Notes: a model not told the origin generated them from the letters alone. A stretch of DNA of 64,000 nucleotides from Favolaschia claudopus (GCA_037176885.1 JAWWNJ010000008.1:62001-126000); one strand, 5' to 3'; shown: positions 1 to 10,797, counted from the first letter of the stretch. A program made the numbers and translations.

Positions 1-475
1 CGCAATGCGCCGTCGAAGAAGGTCCGAGGGCGGATGAGGCGGAGGAAAGGCTTGGGGTTCAGGAAAGCTCGCAGAAGGTGTTTAATCTTGGGCAATGAGA
101 GGAGCCTCAGCAGCGCCTTGTTTCCGACCGCATGCGTTATTTGCTGGTGCACTTTCCTCAGTCGACTTTGGTGATTACTTACGCACAGTGCGAACCCGTT
201 ACTCCTGGATGAATGATCATTGTCGGTAAGAAGATATATATATATAGCACACTTACATGCTGGACGTGCATTGACCGCCCTTCTAAATCCAGTCATAAAC
301 GGCCCCATTTTCGAGGAAAGCACTGGATTGGATGTACGAAGTTCAGTCCAGATGTCGTATGAGATCGAATCGACGATGGCCTTGCATCAAGGACAGGATG
401 ATATTGTTGAACGCTCGACCTTCTTCTAATGTCATGTCGTCGAGGAGGTCTAGATTGCATTCGTTTGAATTTGAA
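1..475 (-). CDS. Left-edge gene fragment, unknown function
   Basis: Three stretches read as plausible protein on the minus strand. The block from about 475 to 360 contains NLDLLDDMTLEEGRAF. The block from about 320 to 253 contains SSKMGPFMTGFRRAVNARPA. The block from about 145 to 1 contains KALLRLLSLPKIKHLLRAFL and runs off the window. GTAAG donors lie at 256 and 185 and CAG acceptors between the blocks, so this looks like the 3' part of a spliced gene. The joins I tried do not all keep the frame, so exon limits are uncertain. I do not recognise the family. It could also be a decayed gene. Confidence 0.3.
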
Positions 476-832
476 TAGGGTGGTGGATTATAAGAGATGC
501 AACTTAATACCATCTATGAGGAAGAGAAGTGTAAACAAGCGGCACGCATGACGGATTCAATCGTCTTGGGACTCGGGCCAAATATTAATCCCACACAGCC
601 CATAGCAGGAATCCGCGTCGATAAATTGATTTGTTGCGGGCGGTTTCGTTGGGGAATGGCTAGGATGCGAGGAAGAATTAACGCGTCGACGTCGGGGGTT
701 ATTGATTCCCGAAGAGGGTGGATCTTTGGTGTGAAGATGCTGGGAGGGACTCATTCCATCGATTGAGCGAGAATTAGAAGCGAGAGCCTACGCTACGGCG
801 ACGATTCTCCAATAAAGTGTATTGGCGATAAG

Positions 833-1266
833 TTATAACGCGTTTAAATTTTGGTTTCGTACTTTCTGAGCAATAGGATCATCGGTAACAGCATTTCTTC
901 GAGGACGTTCAAGAAATGCGCTCACATTTGACTTGAAGAACGCCGCCTGGACGGAGCCGTTGCTGCCCACTATAATTACCTGTCGGATGCTCAGATCGAC
1001 GGCCCAGCGACGGAGAACCGTAAGTGGTAAGAAAGCCTGCAGAGTCATAATCCTCAAGTCTCAGAGCCAGAATGTCAATAAATCGACGCAGTAACCGTTG
1101 GATTTCGAGTGGATTGAGACTTCCTAGCGCGAATGGTGGAGGAAGAAGACAAGGGCAATTGATCGGCAATCACCGACGTCCTAACACAAACAATTACACT
1201 GCAAGCAGGAACAAACAAACTCCCCTTGCTCGGCACCATGATGTCCAACCACTCGACGCTCAGCAT
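833..1266 (-). CDS. Possible small spliced gene, unknown function
   Basis: A minus-strand ATG at 1266 opens a short exon beginning MLSVEWLDIMVPSKG. A GTTTGT donor and a GCTAG acceptor near 1117 join it in frame to an exon reading SLNPLEIQRLLRRFIDILAL. After that the reading is ambiguous. One frame continues as DYDSAGFLTTYG. An overlapping frame (IRQVIIVGSNGSVQAAFF) stays open to a TAA at 833. A GTGAGC donor and CTCAG acceptor between 923 and 862 suggest one more intron. It could be the 5' part of the left-edge gene. No domain recognised. It is divergent from the forkhead gene to its right. Confidence 0.25.
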
Positions 1267-1346
1267 TGCGCCAGACAAGTCGGCAGCGCGCCGAGCTCAC
1301 AGCTCAATCCGAAGCCTCCAGTTAGCTCCCACGAATCTTCGGAGGA

Positions 1347-1354
1347 TATAAAAG
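1347..1354 (+). promoter_or_regulatory. TATA box upstream of the forkhead gene
   Basis: The octamer TATAAAAG lies 258 nt before the forkhead ATG at 1612. The stretch between is strongly pyrimidine-rich (long T and C runs), as is usual for fungal 5' leaders. Position and orientation suggest a core promoter with a long leader. This is inference from sequence only. Confidence 0.4.
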
Positions 1355-1611
1355 ACGGCGCTGAGTCCGAGTCAAAGTCACGGTGACATCTTTTCTACAT
1401 CTTTTCCGAGTCTTCGGCTTCTTCTGTCTTTCCACCACCGTCTGGTAGCAGAAAACACTCGAACAGTCTCATTTCTGCTGTACGTCTCCCTACTCTATCT
1501 TCCCACCCGATGTCTGCTAATTTATCTCCTCTTTTTTTCTCGCATTTCATTCTATTTTTCTCGCCGCGCCTCGTGTGATCAAGATTGGACCCACAAAGCG
1601 AATTTGGCGCT

Positions 1612-2379
1612 ATGGCGGACGATATTGCTAGCCTTTCTGGAGAATTAGTTGGTGCTCACGGTCAGGAAGCCACCTCTCAGCCCTCTGTCATGAGCCATTC
1701 ATCGCAGGCGAGTATACCACCGACCTTTCTCCTCACCCAAAGCTAACCAACCCTCCCCTCCCCAAACAGCCTTCGCACACTCTAGATCTCTCCCCCACAC
1801 CAACCAACACAGACCCCACCACAGTCTACCTCCTCACCCGCCTCAACCCCACCCTCCCACCCACCACCCCCCTCACCCTCGCGTCGCTCTTCCCGCTCCC
1901 ACCCCCCGGCGAAAGACCCACTGCCCCGCTCATCGCCCTCGTACAAGTCGCAATATGGAGTAGCAGCCCCGAGAGGCGGCTGACGCTGCAGGGGATCTAC
2001 GACGCGTTGATGGGGAGGTTTGTTTGGTATAGGGAGAGGCCGGATGGGGCTTGGACTGTGCGTTCCCGTCTTTCTTTCTGTTTCTTTTTCTCGTCGCTTG
2101 TTTTCCTTAAAGTCTTGTCGATGGAAGGATGACTGATACCGATTATACTTGCAGCGTTCCATCCGCCATCTCCTCTCCCTCAAGTCTATGTTCGTCAAAG
2201 TCCACCTCCACCTGAACCCAGAATCGACTTCACAGGGTACCACATATTGGACGCTCGACATCTCCCAAGGCGAAGGAGACAAACGGGTGCGAAAGCGATT
2301 GTATCCAGGTCGTCCGCCGGTGCTTGAAGTTGGGGCGGCGGGGGAGAGTGATGTGGCTGAGTTGGGGGATAGTGATTGA
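1612..2379 (+). CDS. Small forkhead-domain protein
   Basis: Three exons (1612-1707, 1770-2057, 2155-2379) encode 202 residues with no frame breaks. Residues about 81-160 match a forkhead winged helix: a conserved start (RPTAPLIALVQVAI), the LTLQGIYDAL helix, the RSIRHLLSLKSMFVKV recognition helix and a YWTLDI strand. A basic cluster (KRVRKRL, about 171-177) could be a nuclear signal. Forkhead proteins bind DNA and regulate transcription. Here the usual N-S-I-R-H-N start of the recognition helix is R-S-I-R-H-L, so two Asn positions are lost while His is kept. The first intron starts GCGAGT, making it a GC-AG intron. Residues 1-80 are Pro/Thr-rich and probably disordered. The protein is short for a fungal forkhead factor and ends soon after the domain. 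Confidence 0.85.
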
Positions 2380-2625
2380 TCCCGACAAAGTGGGGCGCGT
2401 GGTTGAGGAGAATTTCATATTTCAATTCAGCGATCGTTCGGCATCCATTCTACGACTTGAATGTACAGCACCAGAATTCCATCTGCCCCTCAACTTATTT
2501 ATTCGAACGTCGTACCGTACATGTCATATCAGAATCAGCCTACATGCTGCAAGTATTTACTTATTTGCCTTTCACTTTGCTTTTCACTTTGATTTCAGAT
2601 TAATTCCCCTTCTCCCTCAACGCCT

Positions 2626-3274
2626 CTACGAAGGCATCGCCTGCACCTGCGCAGCTCCAGAGATAGGCGCGACTCCGGTCCAGCGGTCCTTCACGAAGAC
2701 TAGCACCATCGAAACAAGTCAATTCATAGGTAACTTAAACTCAAACGAGGGAGAGAAGAGAGAGAACTCACGCTCAGTCGTGATCGGCACCTTTGCGAAC
2801 TCTGCAAAATTCCCCGTCTGCACGGCCTGCGCGTCCCCGAAAACGACGCTGAGATGCGTGATGGCGCTTCCACAGTTGCCACAGAAGACGCGGGTTACTG
2901 TGGGGTTCAGGAGTCAATGCGTGGGTATGATTAATGATTGATGATGGAGGGGCGAAGGAACGAGACAACAACAACGCAGGGATGACGAGAACAACAACGT
3001 ACCGGTATTCCCACTCGGCACCTTAATATTATACTCCTTAACCGGGCCCGTAATCTTGACGTCCTTCTTCGGCGCGAGGACGTTCGTGCTGAAGGCGCTG
3101 CCGCTTGTTTCGCGGCAGTCTGTGCAGTGGCATACGATCTACCCACGTCGTCAGACGGCGACTCGGCGGAGTATGAATTTAAAAGTAGAATGGTATGGTA
3201 CTCACCTGCTCGGCGTGCGTGGAGGCGAGCTCGATGGTGGTTTGTCCGCAGAGGCAGTGTCCTTTGTGCGGCAT
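2626..3274 (-). CDS. GFA/CENP-V-type zinc protein, paralogue 1
   Basis: Four exons (3274-3206, 3138-3003, 2897-2772, 2699-2626) give 134 residues. The GFA fold is recognised by its cysteine zinc ligands: CLCG near residue 7, CHCTDCR near residue 26, and CGNCGSAI in the third exon. The family includes glutathione-dependent formaldehyde-activating enzymes and many small zinc proteins of unknown substrate, so substrate cannot be assigned. Exon sizes of 136 and 126 nt are identical in the paralogues at 15.5 and 16.3 kb. It is convergent with the forkhead gene. A TATA box lies 85 nt upstream. Confidence 0.88.
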
Positions 3275-3358
3275 TTTCTTTGAGTTTATTGAGTATTGAG
3301 TAGAGTGGGTGGTGGGTGAGTGGGTGAGTTCTGGAGCGAGGGAATGGACATGGAAGAG

Positions 3359-3365
3359 CTTTATA
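3359..3365 (-). promoter_or_regulatory. TATA box of GFA paralogue 1
   Basis: TATAAAG on the minus strand, 85 nt upstream of the ATG at 3274. Paralogue 3 has a similar box (TATAAAAA) 113 nt upstream of its ATG, which supports function. Confidence 0.5.
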
Positions 3366-4695
3366 TGTGTGGGGCGTGGTGTGGGAAGGGGCAGTAAGGG
3401 GCAGTGGATATCGAGCGCCGGATTACACATGTGACGCCCAAATATGGCTTAAATGCTGACCGACCTGGACGAATAAATCTCCCGCCTCCCCTTTTCCCAT
3501 GCCCCATGTTCTATAACTTCTAACCGGTAAATCGGCTGCGATTCGAGCCTACGTCGAATTCGAAGGTTGTTGGTGGATTGAATTGATTTCTGAGCACCGT
3601 GCTCACCGTGCTCGCCGTGTCCTGCCCGTGAGCCTTGGATTACGCTGGCACCGAGTCGCTGAGCCGGGTTGGAGGCGCTGGATCGTAAAACCGTGAAGCC
3701 CGTGCCCCGCCAGGTGCAGAATCAGCCAGAGCAGATAATAAATCGGGACGCGTCATCCTTCGGCAGATCTTTCGGCCATTTTCCCAGATGAAGTTCAGCG
3801 GATTGCGGGCAAGCGCTGGTAAATTCCTCCCATGATATCGCGGGTTTCAAACGCAGGAGCTTTGGTGGATGCTAAACTTGTGAAGGAGGACCCTCGAGGT
3901 GGTAGTGATGATGGAGTTGTTGATGCATGTTTACTGCGGGACGGCTGTAACGTGGTGTGACCGATCTTCACACGACTCGCTTTTGGCTGCCACGCTCACC
4001 ACGTTCGTGAATATTCTTTGGTTCGCTTCAACCTGGGGCTTGCTTGGCCCGGCTCCCAACTCATTGTAAGCCCCTAGACTCTATATGCGGCGCTCGGTAT
4101 CTCTTGAGTATCCTGGGACGTAATCTAAGCATCTTCAAATTTAGCGAGATTTCAGCAAGGATTCTCGACGAATTGCTCGTCAAACTTGGCAGACACTCCT
4201 CAGACTCGTCTGGCATATACGATTACCAGGCTGGTATATTGATTTGATCCTAGGGTCTCGCTGACGCTTGGCCACAAAAGTTAATGAGTGTCGTTGCGTC
4301 CCCGTCCTGTGAGATCTGACATGCTGAATACTTACATTTCCGAGATATCCTCATCCAGGCTTCTCTGGTGTGCATGCCCCCATCATGACGAGGGAATACC
4401 GATTAGGCTTTGGGAATTCTTGATACAAGTGCCATATGATCAATGTTGATAATTGCTTTACTTGGCTCAAAGGGTCGGATGTAATTCTTCTGAGCTGGTG
4501 GCTATGAGAGTACCCTCTTAATAATTTGGTAAATTTGTATCTAATGCGGTTCAGCTCACACCCGCACACCATTTTTCGGCGGCACAGACTTCAACCTTGC
4601 GCACCGGCATGCGGGCCGAGTCACGAGGTGGAACAAACTCTGTGACCGACTGACCGTGACATTTGCTCTTTGTCCTTCATCGGAACGCCATCGCT
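3366..4695. other. Intergenic region, no gene seen
   Basis: This 1.3-kb gap separates two divergent genes and should hold the upstream regions of both. Short reading frames occur on both strands (for example 4044-4247), but none shows a domain, codon bias or splice pattern I can support. Nothing else recognised. Confidence 0.5.
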
Positions 4696-7105
4696 ATGGA
4701 CTCTCTCAGCTCGCTTGCCAGTTTCACCCCTGAAAAGTATTTTGGAGGTGTTACTAAAGCCGGAAAAGCCCTCGCAGCAGCAGAAAAGAAGGGGATCGTG
4801 CCGAAGACCAAAAACTTTGATTTTAGCGTCCAGGAGGTGAATCAGAAGTTGTCCAATCTTTCTCTGTACAATCATCGATACCCAGTAGACCTGCTGTGTA
4901 TGCCAGAAGGACATTACACCGCCATTGAAAGTTAGCAAAGTCTTTGTCAACGGTATCTGAATAATATTCAAGTTGTTGCTTCCAGGTCCTCCGATGCTCC
5001 GTTTGCAGAGCCCCAATCTATTGCGGAAGAGAGGTAGGAAACCAACGCACCCGCGAAACACTCCCGATCATTGACTTCGCAGTGCGCGACCAAACACTGG
5101 AAATATCCTCCCCCCCTACCACCAGGCTCAATTCCCGGCCTGACACACAAAGAGCTTTGTCCCGCCAACAAGGTAAGTTGGATGTATTTGGACGAGAATT
5201 CTTTCACTAACTTCCCCCGAAGCGTCATATGCAACGGCGCGAGTACTACGACGGCGTCCTGAAATCTTTCCCCTGGGGAAGACTTGAATCCGACGCCACG
5301 TTCAGCTTCGATATTGCTCGTGGAAGATTTGGCGTCTTCGGCGGCACAGGTACCGGCTACTGGAGCCACAGAGGGGGTCCCATTCCGCACTCCAATCGCG
5401 GAGTGATGCAGAGCATGCTTGCTTCCTCACCCTACAGTGCCGCCATCATGAAAGCGTTTGCTGCATTCGATCACACAGATGGCGCAGCTCTCCTCGGCGC
5501 CCACCACCTCAACGATGTCCAAGGGTGGAAGCTCGAACCCGCATTCATCCCGTACCTCAACTTTCCGAGCACCGATAACCGTCCAGCGTTAGTGACATCG
5601 GCTTTGAACTCTTGGGACGAGTGGTATCAATGGCGGAAGCTTCCGAAAGAGTCGCCTGCCGCTTTGTTGATGTCCTTTCCCATGACTGTATATCGGCTCC
5701 TCGTTCACTGCTTGGAGGTGACCGGGCCAACTCAAGCTTCAGCCGACAAACGACGCGCTCTGTCGGTGCACCTATTAGGCGCAGAGGTTGAGTTGAATTA
5801 TCTTCCATTGTAAGCCCTTTGTAATGCCTTCGATGATATATTATTCACCGCCCAGCGTTTCAGATTCGCCGAGCTGGCGCTCCTCCTTCCCTACCACGAC
5901 ATTCAGCTCGTCGTCTTTGGTAGTGGACCGGAAACGCTCGTCAAAGCAGCTAAAAAGAAACCCTCCTCTCTCGTCGCAAAATCCTCTCTCACAACTCCCG
6001 TAGGGCTGCCGCCCGTTGCCGTGGCCACGGCTCGACGGTAACCGTCAAACGGGTGCCGTGCCCGTCCCGTCGGCCATATTTTGGTCCAGGCCACCGCGCG
6101 GCTACGGCACGGGTGGCACAGCACACGGCCCGTCGAAAAACGGCCGTGTCGGCCGTCCCACGGGTCGCCCACAGGTGAAGCTATATCCTTTGCGAATCTG
6201 AGAAATTCAGGTTGAAGGAGACGGAAGAACGGAACTTGACTGTTTTTGAAAGCTGCAAGATGAATTTTCTGCTTGGGAGGACAGCGGAAGCGTGATGTTC
6301 GATCGGTTTTGGGTGTGCCGGCAATTGCCGGAGTCGTTGATAGCTACCTGACTTCTAATTTTCGAAGACTTTTGGGATGGAAAGGTGCGATCCCTTTCTT
6401 GAAGACCCTACACGATATTTTTAGGTCATTCCCATCCCACTGCATAATATTTCGACGAGAAAAAGCCATCAAAAATACTAGAACCGTCGAAACGGCCGTC
6501 GCGGCCGTGCCGTCGACCGTCCCGTCCCGTTCGAGCCCTGGAATCATCCTCGACGGCCGTGGTTTGCACGGCCCGTGCCGTGAATTGACCGTCGAATCGA
6601 CGGCCGTGCCCGTCACGGGCACGGGTGGCAGCCCTAAACTCCCGTCTACGATTATACTGCTCCGAAAGAATGCGGCGCATCGAAAATCGCGATCCACATC
6701 TACGGCGACTCCCCGAGCTGGTCCCCCTTCGGTACGAACCGTCCTCCCGATGCTCTAGTCGCTTGCAACGCCGGTATCTTCTCGTACCGCGAATGGGAAT
6801 CCGTGGTCCAGGAGGCGCATCGTAGGGACATCCCGTTCGCCGTCACCGAATATGCGGAACAATCCGCTGAACATACGTCAAACAATCTCGGGATGTTGGC
6901 CGCTCGTGGTGGTGGTCGGCCGAGGAAGGTGGAGGAGTATACGATTGAGACGAATCCGTTCCATCGTCCTGGGCAACGGCCGATTCCGCTTTATCGATTG
7001 CCGAACTTGGTTAATGGGTTCACTATTGTGGTGGTAAAGACGTCTTCGACGCCGCTGACGACGATGTCCGGCGTCGTCCATCGCGGATTTGGATTGACCG
7101 AGTGA
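4696..7105 (+). pseudogene. MYND-finger/MSS51-like gene interrupted by a transposon
   Basis: Exons run 4696-4930, 4986-5033, 5083-5172, 5223-5809 and 5864-7105, about 518 residues without the insertion. An atypical MYND finger spans exons 2-3: CSVC, YCGREC, ATKHW, then HKELC. The rest resembles the C-terminal domain of yeast Mss51, a mitochondrial COX1 translation factor; many agaricomycete paralogues exist with unknown roles. A 636-bp element (6001-6636) sits in the last exon and brings stop codons. Deleting it with one 8-bp target copy rejoins ...SLTTP to VYDYTAP... in frame, so the insertion looks recent. The exon 1 to exon 2 join is also out of phase with the visible GT at 4931, which means a missed exon, a different donor or a second lesion. 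Likely non-functional or truncated unless the element excises. Confidence 0.8.
6001..6636. mobile_element. Non-autonomous hAT-like element (MITE)
   Basis: The element begins TAGGGCTGCC and ends with its exact inverse complement GGCAGCCCTA; the inverted repeat extends to 16 bp with one mismatch. It is flanked by a perfect 8-bp direct repeat, AACTCCCG, at 5993-6000 and 6637-6644. An 8-bp duplication and a TAGGG-type end are hallmarks of the hAT superfamily. Both ends are rich in short GC palindromes and repeated ACGGCCGT-type motifs, probably transposase-binding sites. The AT-richer centre (about 6180-6480) has no convincing transposase, so the element must be mobilised in trans. Confidence 0.88.
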
Positions 7106-7694
7106 ATCATAGTAAGTATGTGTGGATATCTTGTTGATAAGGTTGAATTTGTGTACAATAGAATGCCATTCCCTAGCGTGTCTTGCTAGTCGCTCAGCGA
7201 GCCGACTGTAATATGTTCTCACTTGCATGGCTAGTAATCCGGGAATCGCGGCGAAGTAGGGAATTCGTAGATCAGTCGACCGCTGAGTTGTATCAAACGA
7301 CGTAAGCCAGCTAAAGTTAGGGGTGCATGGTGCGATAGAGAGTAGCTTGCACAATACTCTGCCCCCTCGATTAGTAAATACTTAAAGCCGTCCTCTCTAC
7401 ATTCCATTCCAGTTCAATCACCCAATCATGAACGTTTGACGCGTCGCGCAACTTGCTCACGTGTCCGCGTCTCAGATTCGTCGACCATTTACAATTTGAA
7501 ACTCTCATTTCCGCCAGTCCGATAAACGCGATGTACAGATTGGGGCCCAACGAAGCTGCATAATGTATTGCCATTATGGATATATACACATGAAACCGGT
7601 ACCGCAAAATTACTGTGTACATGTAAACTTACTTATGATTGCTTCTGCCTTTTGTTCTGCAGGTCTCCTTCCTTCGATTTCTTCATGCATGTTC
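7106..7694. other. Intergenic region, convergent genes
   Basis: This lies between the 3' ends of the MSS51-like gene and the membrane-protein gene. A GTAAGA donor just after the latter's stop could extend its last exon by a few residues, but nothing supports it. Otherwise no feature seen. Confidence 0.45.
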
Positions 7695-8935
7695 TTACGC
7701 AGGCCGTGCGGCGAACGGATACGGACCCCTCGACATCGTTTTCTCGTTCTCGAGCTCCACTTCCGACTCTTGTGTGTATGAGCCCGAGTAGGAGTACGAG
7801 TACGAGTATGTCGTCGCATCATCGCCTGCACCACCACCACCGACATCTTTCTCGTCATCCGCCGACTCGGGTGGATCATGAGGATTCTTGGCGAACGTCA
7901 CGGGCGGTAGGCTTCGCACCATGCGATTGCGATTGAACGTCGTGTGGCGCGCGAGGTTGCGCTGTTTGTTGCGTCGGCGGATGAGGAATAGGACGAGGGC
8001 GGCGAGGAGGAGGAGGAGGGTGAGGGAGCCTACGACGGCGGCGATGATGATGGGGGTTGGGGAGGACTTGGATGGGACGGAGGATGGGGAGGGGGACGTG
8101 CTAGAGAGAGTGATGATGAACCGGGGTCAGCGACGGAGATTCGGTGTTTGGGGAAGGAAGGATGGTGATGGACGTACCTCGATCCTGTTTCCGCGACGCT
8201 TGGGGCACTGTTGGGAGACGAAGGCGGGGTTGAAAAGGAGTTAGGATTGCTGCCATCTCCCTCGTTGTCGTCGTTGTCGTCACCGTCGTTTTGGCCATCG
8301 GCGCTGTCGAATTTGAGAACATCAGTAAGTAAAGATTTCCGTGCGTAAAAGTGTGTGTATTCACGCACCTAGCACTGGCGGCCTCAGTGTCGCTAGCAAA
8401 CACTCGGAAAGGTTTACTCGTTGCGAATTTTTGCGCATGGTCCGCACTGGGAGCACAGTCAGGAGTCAGTGTTATGGGTGCGATTTGACGGGCGAGAACG
8501 CACGGATCAACAGCCAGCATGGTAAACGTTCTATGACCGCGAATCAGTCTTGACATAGGCAGGCACAGTAGCTGCCCAGATCAACGCACCCAGTTTCGAG
8601 AAAAGTCATGGCTGTAGACGCGTCCTGTTGCTCGGAAGTTCCCACCACATTGCGATCTGGGGTGCTAGGTATCGGGTTCCCATTTGCATCTCCCATGAGG
8701 AATAAGACGAAAGTCGGATCGTCGCCTTTGCGAGACCACCGCAGGTCGACGGGTTTGTGGGCCACCACATTTTTGCCTTTGTGATTGACTCGGTGGATCT
8801 TGAGGCCGAAAACTTGAACGATCCCGCACAAAATGGCTAGGATACTGGATGGTAAAGTAAAAACAAAAATGCGAAGACAGATCTGAGTCAGCGCAAGAAA
8901 TCAGCGAGATGGATGGTAAACGCACAAGAAAACAT
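7695..8935 (-). CDS. Secreted-domain single-pass membrane protein
   Basis: Six exons (8935-8922, 8844-8590, 8530-8504, 8446-8369, 8303-8178, 8100-7695) sum to 301 codons plus stop. The N-terminus MFSCAILAILCGIVQVFG is a signal peptide. Residues about 20-115 form an all-beta-looking ectodomain (VDLRWSRKGDDPTFVLFLMG, then GTFTMLAVDP) like the Kre9/KNH-type Ig-like domain at the start of many fungal surface proteins. A Ser/Pro/Thr stalk follows to about residue 183. The membrane helix is 184-207 (IIIAAVVGSLTLLLLLAALV), followed by RRR. The cytoplasmic tail has an unusual YSYSYSYSGSY run. Probably a type I surface or cell-wall sensor-like protein; ligand unknown. The first intron has a weak GTTTAC donor, but phase and signal peptide both support it. 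Confidence 0.75.
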
Positions 8936-8969
8936 GGCGGGACATTCCAGCCCTGCTGAATGTCTCGAA

Positions 8970-9042
8970 AAGAAGAAAAAAAGGGGATCCAGAAAGAAAA
9001 GAAGAAAGAAAAGAGGAAGAAGAAAAAGAGGAAGAAAAAGGT
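8970..9042. repeat. Purine-rich tract in the leader of the membrane-protein gene
   Basis: A run made almost entirely of A and G on the plus strand lies just upstream of the minus-strand ATG at 8935. On the coding strand it is a CT-rich tract, a common feature near fungal transcription starts. Confidence 0.5.
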
Positions 9043-9813
9043 GGTGGTGGGCGAAAGGCAAGCTAGCACAGCTGGTGGCGTCGACACTGGCTGTGGTCTC
9101 ATCATCGTGTACCCAGAGGAACGGTAGTTGCGGATTGATGCTCAGTTGGTCGCTAGGGTTACTGTAGGTTACTGTCCATTTCGGGTGGGCGTCGCGAGAA
9201 GAGTCGCGTGGGAGCTTTCATGCCGCTGATCGACCGCTGATGCGCTTGGCAAGTCCAACCCTAACCCCGCGCCACTTCTCGGTCTTGTTGGATCGTACAA
9301 GCATTTTGCGACCCGTTCCAAAGATTTGCAAATATTATTGATACCAACTGGCTGACGATACGACTTGACCTCTGAATTAGCCTAATACTCCAAAAAAGAC
9401 GTTTGAAGTCTGGTCGACGGCGGCGACGTGAACCTTGCTTGCCTAGAGGCTAGTTCAAGGCTAGTTCGTGGTTTTGTGTGCTTCCACCGACCCGACAAGG
9501 ACAAGCGCGAGCTATAGACCGTGTGAAGTAGGCTTCTGGCATAAAGAATTGACAATGGGAGTTCGAACCTCTTATTCTTTCGGGACCGCTTGAAGGACGA
9601 AAACTTTCTAGACTGCTCTTAAATCAAACACGCAGCATTCATACTCATGGCTAATAATCGCGGAAGCAAAGAGCTGCGAGAATTGAACTTGCTCACATCG
9701 ATCACCTCGAGTGTAGAAAGAGAACATTATATCATTTCAAGTAGTCAAAAATCACAAAACGTACAAGATTGAACCTCATCCGCCTTCAAGGAATTCCGAA
9801 ACTGAAACCGAAC
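9043..9813. other. Intergenic region, no gene seen
   Basis: Holds the probable promoter of the membrane-protein gene and the 3' flank of the next minus-strand gene. A short direct repeat (CTAGTTC copies near 9449-9465) is present. The TTCGAAC at 9564 is not in a tRNA-like context. Confidence 0.45.
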
Positions 9814-10797
9814 TCACACCGCCAGGTGAGCAATGCTACTCGTAATCTCGTCGCGGTATTGCGGAGGCGCGTCCGATTCCGTGGGCGGGGGATGAACGAC
9901 GATCGTTGCGAGGCGTTGGGCGGCGATTTGGTCTACGAAAACGTCTTCCGTGTGGGGAGGTCCTATTGAGAGGCCATGGAATAAGTAACAAGTTATAGCG
10001 TGAGGCGAATTTAAATGAATTTACCGCTTCCTGACGCTTCGGTCGTCTCGAGCTCTTCCGACGAGGATTCGGGGGTGTGAGTGTAAGCGGGCGGATTCTC
10101 TTTCAAGTTGATGATACCAAGTTCAGCTTCGGAAGATGGTGAGAGGCATCCCTCCTCGAGGCGGGCGAGCCGCACAGACGAAAACGAACGAGGGTGCATG
10201 GGGAGCGGTGCGAATGCGTATGTGTCGGACTTGAACGCGGAGCGGAGAAGGATGATAGCGAGATATAAAAGCACGTTGAAAAGTGCCAGCGTAGCCCAGG
10301 ATGGACTATACGGGTGTGGAGTGACGCTGCAGCATTCGTTCTCGCTATCAGAAACCTTGACGAACAGAACTTGACTCACATAATCGCATCTACTTCCACG
10401 ACGGCGCCATAGGGTCCGCTGGCCAGATTGGTGATGTTCAGAATATGGGACGATCCGGCAGTGAGTCCCGAGGCTTCTGACTTGAGGGGAACCACCGCCC
10501 GTTCCACAGCAGTATCCGTCCACGGTGCTTTCGTCGCCATCCAGAGTGATGAGGATCGTCCCGTGGTTCCAGCCTTCAGCGCCCATGAACTTCACCGCGG
10601 AGCCTAATAGTGTCTCTAAGTTGAGTTATCGGTAGTGAGAAAGAGCACTGCGCACCTTCGAAAGAAACGACCATAGAATCGCCGAGCTGACTCGTTCGCA
10701 TGACGGAGCTCCCGTGGTACATGGAGTTGTATTGTCGCTTCCATGAGCCAGAGTACTTGAGCGAGGCGTCGGTGTCTTCTTTGAGCTCTTCCGCCAT
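9814..10797 (-). CDS. Single-pass membrane protein with galactose-binding-like ectodomain
   Basis: Exons are 10797-10656, 10603-10380, 10326-10025 and 9962-9814. The start LKYSGSWKRQYNSMYHG and later GAEGWNHGTILITLDGD and GSSHILNITNLASG match agaricomycete transmembrane proteins with a beta-sandwich ectodomain of galactose-binding-like type. A membrane helix (WATLALFNVLLYLAIILL) follows, then a cytoplasmic tail with PPAY and PPQY motifs that could bind WW domains. Exon 2 is out of frame with exon 3. Either a 43-nt intron (GTGGAC to CAAG, about 10526-10484) is removed or there is one extra base near 10516. No signal peptide is visible at the chosen ATG, so a 5' exon may be missing. Function unknown. 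Confidence 0.6.

Noticed and set aside
6000..6631. Splicing out of the hAT-like element as an intron (GTAGGG to GCAG)
   Set aside because: The join would create an immediate TAA, so it would not rescue the protein.
9560..9580. tRNA T-arm-like GTTCGAAC
   Set aside because: Stem bases do not pair over five positions and no matching acceptor or anticodon arm is present.
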